IMG/VR virus record: IMGVR_UViG_3300042888_000580
Coordinates: 1 to 64,000 of that record
Length of the DNA stretch: 64,000 nucleotides
DNA from: a virus
Reading direction: 5' to 3' (one strand)
Shown here: positions 38,708-46,298 of the stretch, piece by piece
Layout: the number at the start of each line of letters is the position of its first letter
How positions within the stretch are numbered: position 1 is the stretch's first letter
Program-made: the position numbers and the translations under genes
Notes under the pieces: model-generated
Told to the model about the DNA's origin: nothing
What the model saw: only the letters and a program-made list of their open reading frames with translations
Databases searched by the model: none

Positions 38708-40257
38708 ATACTAGTGAATATTGGTTTGATAAACTTCACAACTGTTTTGATTCTAATGAACGAGTTGAACTTATTACAAGTACAGATTTTCCTGAATTGA
38801 TTACTGCTATGATAACACATGATGTTGAATCAGAGGTTATATTAGCAGGTATGAAAAATCCTCATTGTTCAGAAGCCTCAATTGAACTAGCAAAAACAAG
38901 ACTGAATCAAATAAATCCTCAAATACAAGACCTCCCGAAAAATTCAACATTTTGTCCAATTCCATGGGTATCTACTGGCATACAACAAAACGGAGATTTA
39001 AGAATTTGTTGTCAACAAATATATCACCCGTATGGTAAACTAATAGAAAACGGGGAAATGTTAAACGTTAAAAACACTGATATAAATCAATCACGAAATA
39101 ATACAGTATTTAAAGAATTACGTGCAAGTATGTTGCGCGGAGAGAAACATCCGTCATGTAATTTATGTTGGAAAGAAGAAGAAACAGGTTTATCTAGTAA
39201 AAGATTACACAGTATTAATATGTATGGCCACGTAGAATTTATTGATAATACTGATAAAGATGGAAGTATAGATATAGAAAAATTTCCAATAAAATATATT
39301 GATATTCGTTTTGGAAATTTATGCAATTTAAAATGTAGATATTGCGGCCCAACTGATAGCAGTCTGTGGTATGACGATTTTGTTTCTATGTCATACGAGG
39401 GAGAAAAGCCTGCAACAGCCCCTATGTCTTTTTATGGTGGGAAAACTTATAATGTAATCAAAAAAAATACTAATTATACCATTGATTCTTCAGATTTTGA
39501 ATGGTATGAATCGGCTGAATTTTGGGATCAAATTGAAAAACTAATTCCCTATATTGACCGATATTATTTTACCGGTGGTGAACCGACAATTAATAAAATA
39601 CATTTTAAATTACTACAAAAAATTATAGACATGGGTTACAGTAATCGGGTTCATTTGGATTACAATTCAAATATGTTTGCTATACCAAATAAGCTATATA
39701 ACTTATGGGAAAAGTTCAGATCCGTAGGAATAGGATGCAGTATAGATGCAATTGAAGATTTAGCATACTATTTACGTTATCCAAGTACTTGGGATGCACT
39801 AGAACAAAATTTAGATGTACTAGGTAACAATCCAACCAAATCTATTTACGGGACAATATCTACTACGGTAAGTATATTCAATGTATATCATTTTTTAGAA
39901 ATTTCTAAATGGTTAATAGAAAAAAATTATAAAAGAATTAGAAAAACACCTAGCTATCATGTACTAGAGGGCCCGTCTCCCATGAGTATACAAGTACTAC
40001 CTATTAACGTAAAAAATCAAATACAAGAAGCATATGAAATTTTTTACAAAGAAATAGATGAAAAATATGGACTAGAAATGGGTAATATATTTAGGCATAG
40101 CTATAGTGGTTTAATCAACTATATGTTTGCTAAGGATAATAGTCATCTGTTGCCAAAGTTAGCTGAAGATACCCGTAGATTAGATAAAATTAGAGGTCAT
40201 AAATTAGAAAATTATATACCATGGCTGTCTGATATATTAAATAATTATAACGACTAA
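38704..40257 (+). CDS. Radical SAM protein with N-terminal twitch domain, second copy
   Basis: The first 78 residues are helical (ELITAMITHDVESEVILAGM) and are not found in the preceding paralogue. Then come FCPIPW (C84), ICC (C102, C103) and SCNLC (C152, C155) of the N-terminal twitch domain, and the radical SAM motif C207-x3-C211-x2-C214 in LCNLKCRYC. FTGGEPT follows further on. The plan matches the gene before it, which it overlaps by ATGA, so the two arose from one ancestor or work as a pair. It lies directly upstream of the 1,317-residue repeat protein. Confidence 0.87.
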   Translation: MNTSEYWFDKLHNCFDSNERVELITSTDFPELITAMITHDVESEVILAGMKNPHCSEASIELAKTRLNQINPQIQDLPKNSTFCPIPWVSTGIQQNGDLRICCQQIYHPYGKLIENGEMLNVKNTDINQSRNNTVFKELRASMLRGEKHPSCNLCWKEEETGLSSKRLHSINMYGHVEFIDNTDKDGSIDIEKFPIKYIDIRFGNLCNLKCRYCGPTDSSLWYDDFVSMSYEGEKPATAPMSFYGGKTYNVIKKNTNYTIDSSDFEWYESAEFWDQIEKLIPYIDRYYFTGGEPTINKIHFKLLQKIIDMGYSNRVHLDYNSNMFAIPNKLYNLWEKFRSVGIGCSIDAIEDLAYYLRYPSTWDALEQNLDVLGNNPTKSIYGTISTTVSIFNVYHFLEISKWLIEKNYKRIRKTPSYHVLEGPSPMSIQVLPINVKNQIQEAYEIFYKEIDEKYGLEMGNIFRHSYSGLINYMFAKDNSHLLPKLAEDTRRLDKIRGHKLENYIPWLSDILNNYND

Positions 40258-40275
40258 ATCCAGCTAAGTAATATA

Positions 40276-43200
40276 ATGCTTAGAGATGTATTTTATTACG
40301 GTAGTAAACCAAACGTTCACCCAAGAGAAAAGTTTGCAGTTGACTTAGCTGACGCTAGACAACAATGCACCACTGAACATTTTTGGATAATCAACGAATA
40401 TTGTGATTATACAAATTTTGATTGGGATTGGGACTTTGATTTCTTGCCGGATGACGAAGTTTGGACAGGTGAACACAACAATGTATGGCCAAATAAACAA
40501 AATAAAGATAGCGGTACTTGGCTATGCTCACATCAATATAGCGATATAATTATATATCGTGCTGATGTTGAGCCTATACTCAGAAAAAATGTAAAAAATA
40601 CTAATTGGGTAGTACTAGATAAAATTGATGAATTAAAGTTTGATTTTAGTTGGGAACCCAATCCATATGACCCTCCCTACATATATAAATGGGGTTGCAA
40701 ATTCTATCCTACAGAAATAAAACATTATGTAGAATATCACGTTGAGGGTGCAACTAATGTAAAATACATGCCAGAGACAGTAGAGTTATTACCTGAATGG
40801 GCTAACTGGGTAGAAGTACAATCAGTAGATAAATCAAGTTTTGATTTTAGTTGGAGACCCGACCCACGTGAGCCTGCATATATCTATACTTGGGGTAATA
40901 AATATATATCCTCTGAGTTAAAACCCACAGTAGAGTATCATTGTGTAGGAGCTACTGAACGAAAGTATATGGACAACTCAGTTGCTGTATTACCTGAATG
41001 GGATCGGTGGGTAATATGGAACTCTATAGATAAGTTTAATTTTGATTTTAGTTGGAGACCTGACCCACGTGAACCTGCATTTATTTATGTATTTGGTAAT
41101 ACGCAATATCCAGCAGAGATTATGCCAACAGTTGAATATCATGTACCGGGTGGAACAGAATATAAGTTTATTAATGATGAATCAATGAAAGCTAAATTGT
41201 TACCTAACAGTGCTAGATTTGAACATTTAGAAAATAGTGATGGAATAAATTATTCATGGGTTCCTGATCCATGGAGTCCTCCTTATATCTATGTTTGGGG
41301 TAATCAATGGAATAAGCCAGAAGATAAAATATCTATACAATATGTTGTTGAGGGTGCAACAGAATACAAATACATGGAAGAACGTGCCACACGTAAACCA
41401 TATATGGACAATTGGGAAATACCTCCTTATGTCATACAGAATAGTTTTGATTTCAGTTGGGAACCAAACCCGCAGGATCCAGCCTACATATATCAATTTG
41501 GCACTATACATCAAAAGACAGGTGGTCCTCGCTATACAGTACCAGGTGCAACAGAATTAAAATACATTGATGCTGTTAAAGCACAAGTAGTAGCATGGAG
41601 ATTTACAAATTGGTTGATTCCAAAAAATGTAGATCAGGCAACATTTGATTGGAGTTGGCACCCGGATGATACAGAACCAGCATACATCTATCAATTCCCT
41701 AGTACATGGAGTAAAACAGGTGGACCAAAGTTTACAGTTGAAGGTGCGTTTGAAACAAAATACTTAGATTACCCTATAGCAAAAGTAAAACAAGATATGA
41801 CACATTGGTCTATACCTGCAGGATTAGATACTAGTGAGTTTGATTTTAGCTGGCATCCAAATATAGATGATGAGCCTTTGTTTTATCAATTTGGAACACA
41901 ATGGCAAAAAACAAATGGCCCGATGTTTACTGCACCCGGCTGTGACGAAACTACTCCAATCAAATACATGGATATACTTAAAGCAAAACGTATACCTGAT
42001 AAAACAAATTGGATTATACCTGCAGGATTTGATGAAACTAAATTTGACTTTAGTTGGCATCCTGACGCTACAAGCCCTCCCTATATCTATCAGTTTGGTA
42101 CACTATTAGATGATGTTCATTTAGAAGACGGACCCAAATATGTAACCCCAAACAATGATGGAACCGTTGTATTAATGGAAAACACATTATTATCAGATGA
42201 GGTAGTACAATACCCGCAATATTATATTGACACTACATTAGAAATATTGATAGAACAACATAAGGATGAAATCTTTTGGGCATTACGTAAAAATATTAAC
42301 TATACTAAATTTGATTTCATTTGGCAACCAACTAAAGAGCAAGCATTCAACATCAATACGTTTGGATCACCTGACAGTGAATTGACACAAACATACTTAG
42401 TTAACGGTAAGATGTGGCAAAAAGGTTATAGAGATATTAGTTTTATTGAAAATACAAAACTAGATGAAGAATATCTATCTAAATTATTTAAACAAGTAGA
42501 TGCTTTCTTTGTAGATAAAGGAAATAAAGAATCAGCTACAAGATTTGAACAATTAAAAATACAATTTCCCACACTACAAAAGACACGTTACCTAAACAGC
42601 TGGGTAGATACAATCAATCGCTGTATCAACAAATCTACTACAGAACTATGCTGGATACTTAATAGTGAATTAGATTATACCAACTTTGATTTCAACTATT
42701 ATCCTAATCCATGGCAAATGACAATGGTACATGTGTTTGGAACTCAATGGAGTCATTGGGGCAGTACGTTTATGGTTAATAAAGAAACATTTGCAGAAGA
42801 TACAAAATATGTAAAAATTATAGAACACTTGAGTAATCTAAACTTTGTCAAAACAAAACGTGCTATCGCTAGCAATTGTTTATATGATGTTTACTTAATT
42901 GACTACAGTAATGACGGAGTTACTGATATAGTGTCATTGATTGAAAGTAAGACTAAACGTGAAAATGTTTACACAATCAAATATGAAACAGATTACTTAA
43001 CCACATTGAAGAACATGTTGTATGAGTTAGGTATTAAAAAGGACCATTACATCTGGGTATGTAGTTCAATTTGTGATTACACTAACTTTGACTTTACTTA
43101 TATATGTGATCCATTCTCTTTAGAGCAATTGCATGTATTTCCTAGTGACAAACAAAAGTTTGGTGACACATTCTTCATCAATGTAAACAAGTTACGTATT

Positions 43201-44229
43201 CTTGTAGAAGATTTGGATAAGTTAGAAAGTATAGAGAAGATTAATTTTAATCAGCATCAAAAAGTAAAACGTTTGCCTGCCCCTAGTTTTGTTACTGATG
43301 CTGATACACATTTGAATTTCAAAAAACATAGTTATAACTTCCCTTATGCTGTGTTTACTACAAGTGATAATTTAATCGCACCAGACATTAATGATGAACC
43401 AATCAGTATGTGGTCTAGTGAATCAAAGAACATATTGATTACAAATATGGGAGGCACACGTATTGTTGTACCCAAAGAAGCTAACGAATATGTTGAGAAA
43501 GAATTGTATGATTATCCATACATTGCTAAATCAACTAAGATAGGACAGTCAAAACCACTGGATATAGTCTTCCTAAGCAACGGTGAATCTGTAGCTGACG
43601 AGAACTACGAACATTTACTGAACGTGACTAAAGGACTGAAGAATCGTGTTGTTAGAGTTGATGGTGTCAATGGTCGTGTTGCTGCCTATCATGCAGCCGC
43701 ACTAGCAAGTCAAACATCTTGGATGTTTACTGTGTTTGCTAAGTTAAAAGTCAATAGTAAGTTTGACTGGACATGGCAACCTGATAGATTACAGATACCT
43801 AAACACTATATCTTCTATGCTAGTAATCCTGTTAATGGATTAGTATATGGTCACCAAGCTATGATTGCGTACAACAAACAGATTACATTGGGCAATATGG
43901 GTAAAGGTCTTGACTTTACATTGGATAGTGAGCATGAAGTTGTTGAAATTAATTCGGGTGTAGCAAGATATAATACAGATGAGTTTAGCACATGGCGTAC
44001 AAGTTTCCGTGAAGCTATTAAGTTACGATTAGATGATAGTACAATAAGCAGACATAGATTGAAAGTATGGTCAACTGTAGGTGAGGGAGACTACGCCCAA
44101 TATAGTATCAATGGTGCGTTAGATGCTGTAGAATACTATGAATCAGTCAATGGTGAACTAGACAAATTACGACTAAGTTATGATTGGCCTTGGTTGCAAG
44201 AGTATTTTAATACTAAATACAAGTTATGA
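40276..44229 (+). CDS. Large repeat protein (about ten FDFSW repeats) with C-terminal glycosyltransferase-like domain
   Basis: Residues about 120-700 contain eight or nine units of 60-70 residues, each with W(V/I)I..., FDFSW(R/E/H)P(D/N)P, (Y/F)IY(Q/V)(F/W)G, then VxGATExKY(M/I)D. Divergent copies follow (DYTNFDFNYYPNPW near 805, DYTNFDFTYICDPF near 940). Residues about 1095-1317 form a domain shared with the gene at 31916: VDGVNGRVAAYHAA, KFDWTWQPD, NGLVYGHQA, TWRTSFREAI. The repeat unit resembles the middle of this same domain (FDWTWQPD...IPKHYIFYA), so the array looks like many copies of part of an enzyme. The IDGDN site of the relative is replaced (MFTVFAKLKV). Function is unknown; a carbohydrate-related scaffold is inferred. 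Confidence 0.7.
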   Translation: MLRDVFYYGSKPNVHPREKFAVDLADARQQCTTEHFWIINEYCDYTNFDWDWDFDFLPDDEVWTGEHNNVWPNKQNKDSGTWLCSHQYSDIIIYRADVEPILRKNVKNTNWVVLDKIDELKFDFSWEPNPYDPPYIYKWGCKFYPTEIKHYVEYHVEGATNVKYMPETVELLPEWANWVEVQSVDKSSFDFSWRPDPREPAYIYTWGNKYISSELKPTVEYHCVGATERKYMDNSVAVLPEWDRWVIWNSIDKFNFDFSWRPDPREPAFIYVFGNTQYPAEIMPTVEYHVPGGTEYKFINDESMKAKLLPNSARFEHLENSDGINYSWVPDPWSPPYIYVWGNQWNKPEDKISIQYVVEGATEYKYMEERATRKPYMDNWEIPPYVIQNSFDFSWEPNPQDPAYIYQFGTIHQKTGGPRYTVPGATELKYIDAVKAQVVAWRFTNWLIPKNVDQATFDWSWHPDDTEPAYIYQFPSTWSKTGGPKFTVEGAFETKYLDYPIAKVKQDMTHWSIPAGLDTSEFDFSWHPNIDDEPLFYQFGTQWQKTNGPMFTAPGCDETTPIKYMDILKAKRIPDKTNWIIPAGFDETKFDFSWHPDATSPPYIYQFGTLLDDVHLEDGPKYVTPNNDGTVVLMENTLLSDEVVQYPQYYIDTTLEILIEQHKDEIFWALRKNINYTKFDFIWQPTKEQAFNINTFGSPDSELTQTYLVNGKMWQKGYRDISFIENTKLDEEYLSKLFKQVDAFFVDKGNKESATRFEQLKIQFPTLQKTRYLNSWVDTINRCINKSTTELCWILNSELDYTNFDFNYYPNPWQMTMVHVFGTQWSHWGSTFMVNKETFAEDTKYVKIIEHLSNLNFVKTKRAIASNCLYDVYLIDYSNDGVTDIVSLIESKTKRENVYTIKYETDYLTTLKNMLYELGIKKDHYIWVCSSICDYTNFDFTYICDPFSLEQLHVFPSDKQKFGDTFFINVNKLRILVEDLDKLESIEKINFNQHQKVKRLPAPSFVTDADTHLNFKKHSYNFPYAVFTTSDNLIAPDINDEPISMWSSESKNILITNMGGTRIVVPKEANEYVEKELYDYPYIAKSTKIGQSKPLDIVFLSNGESVADENYEHLLNVTKGLKNRVVRVDGVNGRVAAYHAAALASQTSWMFTVFAKLKVNSKFDWTWQPDRLQIPKHYIFYASNPVNGLVYGHQAMIAYNKQITLGNMGKGLDFTLDSEHEVVEINSGVARYNTDEFSTWRTSFREAIKLRLDDSTISRHRLKVWSTVGEGDYAQYSINGALDAVEYYESVNGELDKLRLSYDWPWLQEYFNTKYKL

Positions 44230-44288
44230 TTGTATGAAGTTAAGTGAAACGGATTCAAGACGGGAGTTCGATTCTCCCCTCCTCCACC

Positions 44289-44312
44289 TAAGTGTATGAT
44301 GTATATTTAGGT
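44289..44312 (+). other. tmRNA intervening loop removed during maturation
   Basis: ACCTAA just after the acceptor strand pairs with TTAGGT just before the coding piece. In the precursor this extends the seven-pair acceptor stem by six pairs, capped by a loop of about 15 bases. In two-piece tmRNAs this segment is cut out. Confidence 0.75.
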
Positions 44313-44421
44313 GGGGGAGAACTGGTAATCGATTGGGTCAAGAGTAATGAAATGGACAGTTCGGCAATGCCGAAGCCGTTAGGATTGGGGTATCCCGATT
44401 GTAGAAGCAAAAAAAGTAACC

Positions 44422-44454
44422 GCAAACGACTCACAGTTCGCATTGGCCGCGTGA
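44422..44454 (+). other. tmRNA tag reading frame (ANDSQFALAA, stop TGA)
   Basis: GCA AAC GAC TCA CAG TTC, then codons for ALAA, then TGA. The AND start and ALAA end match proteolysis tags recognised by ClpXP. GTAACC directly precedes the resume codon. The ten-residue length is like betaproteobacterial tags. Confidence 0.9.
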
Positions 44455-44493
44455 GCAGCCTAGGGTAAGACATACCTCGTAACAGAAACTCAG

Positions 44494-44519
44494 ATAGGGA
44501 CTTTGGTCCCTATTTTTTT
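44494..44519 (+). terminator. Intrinsic terminator after tmRNA
   Basis: ATAGGGAC pairs with GTCCCTAT around a four-base loop and is followed by a run of T. It ends the tmRNA transcript. Confidence 0.9.
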
Positions 44520-44520
44520 A

Positions 44521-44527
44521 ATAAATA
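44521..44527 (+). promoter_or_regulatory. Late promoter box directly before the 44532 gene
   Basis: ATAAATA follows the tmRNA terminator and ends five bases before the ATG at 44532. The expected start site would fall at the start codon, so the message may be leaderless, or the true start codon may lie further inside. Confidence 0.5.
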
Positions 44528-44531
44528 CTAG

Positions 44532-45098
44532 ATGAACATTAAAGAAATCATCACTGAAGAAATAGTAGACGAGTATCGTATTAGCGGCCCCGTTGACATC
44601 AAAAATTATATTAGACATGGTAATGCTTTTAAAGATTCTATGTTGTTTGTTAAAACTCCAATGGATCAATACAATGTCAGATATATGGAAAACTCAATTA
44701 GAGGTGGTAATAAAATACATGATTATTTTCTATATGATAAAAAAACCGATAGATGTATAGGGTTGTTTACTTTAGAAATGGTACCACTAAAACTTAATAA
44801 AATCTTACAACCGGGAATTAAAACTGTAACTCCACACATGGCATTGGCACCCGAAGCACAACGTCAGGGAATAAGCACACAAGCCTACAGTACCTTTTTA
44901 CAAGGCGGTCCGTGGGTATTTGTCACGGATCACCATACTAAAGGTGCATCTAAATTGTGGGATTCTTTAGCAACAGGTAATAATATTAGTCTATATGTGA
45001 GTGCTAAAACAGGTGAACTTTTAGACCCTGCGAAGCATCATGAATGGACAGACTTACGTTTATTGGGTCCTAGGGATAGATTTAAGTTAGATAATTAG
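44532..45098 (+). CDS. GNAT-like acetyltransferase family protein
   Basis: The 188-residue protein has the segment MALAPEAQRQGISTQAYSTF (residues about 110-130), which fits the GNAT acetyl-CoA motif (Q/R-x-x-G-x-(G/S)) at the start of a helix, followed by WVFVTDHHTKGASKLWDSL, where GNAT folds place their later strand and helix. The N-terminal half has strands suited to the first part of the fold (DYFLYDKKTDRCIGLFTLE). The substrate is unknown. No good ribosome binding site is visible and a late promoter box ends only four bases away. It stands alone between the tmRNA and the exported-protein genes. Confidence 0.55.
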   Translation: MNIKEIITEEIVDEYRISGPVDIKNYIRHGNAFKDSMLFVKTPMDQYNVRYMENSIRGGNKIHDYFLYDKKTDRCIGLFTLEMVPLKLNKILQPGIKTVTPHMALAPEAQRQGISTQAYSTFLQGGPWVFVTDHHTKGASKLWDSLATGNNISLYVSAKTGELLDPAKHHEWTDLRLLGPRDRFKLDN

Positions 45099-45141
45099 AT
45101 TCCTACCTAATAAAGTGTGATATTTATTAACTAAAAAACAA

Positions 45142-45148
45142 ATAAATA
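45142..45148 (+). promoter_or_regulatory. T4-type late promoter box (exported protein gene)
   Basis: ATAAATA, extended to AATAAATACT, starts 32 bases before the chosen ATG at 45174. The same spacing is seen at 49774, 50262, 51521 and 51826. Confidence 0.6.
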
Positions 45149-45173
45149 CTATCTCTAGAGGATGATAATAAAA

Positions 45174-46298
45174 ATGAAAAGAATTCTCGCTATAGTTGCC
45201 ATGCTGGGTATGGCATTCACGACGCAAGCACAAACTACCACTACATCAGGTACAACCGGTGGTACGACCACGGGTACAAGTACATTAATTAACCAAGGAA
45301 CATATGATTCCAAAAGCTTAGTAGATACTAATAGTACCTCAAACAGCACCAGCACAGTTACTTCAAATAGCAATACCAATAGTAATAGCACCAGTACTAG
45401 CACAGCCGTTGTTAATAGCACTAGTGCAAATACCAATACTAACAATAGCACTAGCGTAAACACGAATAACAATATTAATAGTGGCACAAGCACTGTTAAT
45501 AATAACAATGTCAACTCAGGGTCAATGACTTATACCAATAATAACATTAACTCTGGAACAATGACCTATAACAACAACAATGTAAGTACAAGCACAAGCA
45601 ATAATACCAATATCAACAAAAACGAAAATACTGGTACAATGACATACAATAACAACAATGTCAGTACAAGTACTGCCGTCAACACCAATAATAACGTTAG
45701 TACAAGTACTAGTACTAACAATAATGTTAATACCGGGGATATGACTAACCGCAATATTAACACATCAACCAGTGCTAGTACTTCTACGAACAACAATGTT
45801 AATCAAAATAATTCAGTTAATACAAATATTCAACAAGGTGAGTTAACTAACAAGAATATTAATCAAACTGAGATTACTCAACGAGTTATTCAGCCTCCTC
45901 CGACTGCTGTAGCACCCGCTATGCTGTCAGGTGGTAACGCTGACCTTTGTTCTACGGGTAGTTCAGGTTCAGTTCAGACACAAGTATTTGGTGTAAGTTC
46001 AGGTGGTACAGTACGTGACATGAATTGTGAACGATTAAAGTTATCTAAAACACTATATGACATGGGTATGAAGGTTGCGGCAGTTGCTACTATGTGTCAA
46101 GACCGTCGTGTGTTTGACGCTATGTTAGCCGCAGGTACACCTTGCCCATACGAAGGTAAGATTGGTGAACAAGCTAAAGCATCTTGGGAAGCTAATCCAG
46201 ACAAGATTCCAAAGTTAGACGAGGTAAAAATAGATGACACTTATAAGAAAGTTGGCATTGGCGCTTTGCTTGGCGTTCTTGTCCACAACTTACGCTAA
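45174..46298 (+). CDS. Exported Asn/Thr/Ser-rich repeat protein with conserved C-terminal domain
   Basis: I chose the ATG at 45174 because it gives a clean signal peptide (MKRILAIVAMLGMAFTTQAQ) and AGAGG lies 13 bases upstream; the ATG at 45162 abuts that site. Residues about 24-235 are almost only N, T, S, V and G, with repeated blocks such as SGTMTYNNNNVSTSTS. Residues about 240-374 form a distinct domain with NADLCSTGSSGSVQTQVFG, VRDMNCERLKLSKTLYDMG, ATMCQD and GTPCPY; four cysteines suggest a periplasmic fold with disulfides. I recognise this as a recurrent phage protein without known function. Its last 65 bases overlap the next gene in another frame. Confidence 0.8.
   Translation: MKRILAIVAMLGMAFTTQAQTTTTSGTTGGTTTGTSTLINQGTYDSKSLVDTNSTSNSTSTVTSNSNTNSNSTSTSTAVVNSTSANTNTNNSTSVNTNNNINSGTSTVNNNNVNSGSMTYTNNNINSGTMTYNNNNVSTSTSNNTNINKNENTGTMTYNNNNVSTSTAVNTNNNVSTSTSTNNNVNTGDMTNRNINTSTSASTSTNNNVNQNNSVNTNIQQGELTNKNINQTEITQRVIQPPPTAVAPAMLSGGNADLCSTGSSGSVQTQVFGVSSGGTVRDMNCERLKLSKTLYDMGMKVAAVATMCQDRRVFDAMLAAGTPCPYEGKIGEQAKASWEANPDKIPKLDEVKIDDTYKKVGIGALLGVLVHNLR

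Larger units (their letters stand above)
44231..44493 (+). ncRNA. ssrA: Permuted (two-piece) tmRNA, tag ANDSQFALAA
   Basis: The acceptor piece comes first. Its T arm is GGGAG-TTCGATT-CTCCC at 44262-44278, the 3' acceptor strand CTCCTCC is at 44279-44285, and ACC follows; the last A of CCA is not encoded. After a short intervening loop the coding piece starts with GGGGGAG at 44313-44319, which pairs fully with that strand (one G-U). TTGGGTC (44333-44339) pairs with GATTCAA (44252-44258) as helix P2. The resume codon GCA opens the tag frame at 44422. The outer ends of both pieces are estimates. tmRNA with SmpB releases stalled ribosomes and tags proteins for proteolysis. Permuted genes are known from Alphaproteobacteria, some Betaproteobacteria and some Cyanobacteria. 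Confidence 0.9.

Noticed and set aside
44262-44278. T arm taken as an ordinary tRNA gene
   Set aside because: No D or anticodon arm lies upstream; the acceptor strand pairs with the later coding piece, as in a permuted tmRNA.
45155-45514. Minus-strand open frame rich in Leu and Val
   Set aside because: It is the antisense shadow of the Asn/Thr/Ser repeat region; it lacks a ribosome binding site and conflicts with the all-plus layout.
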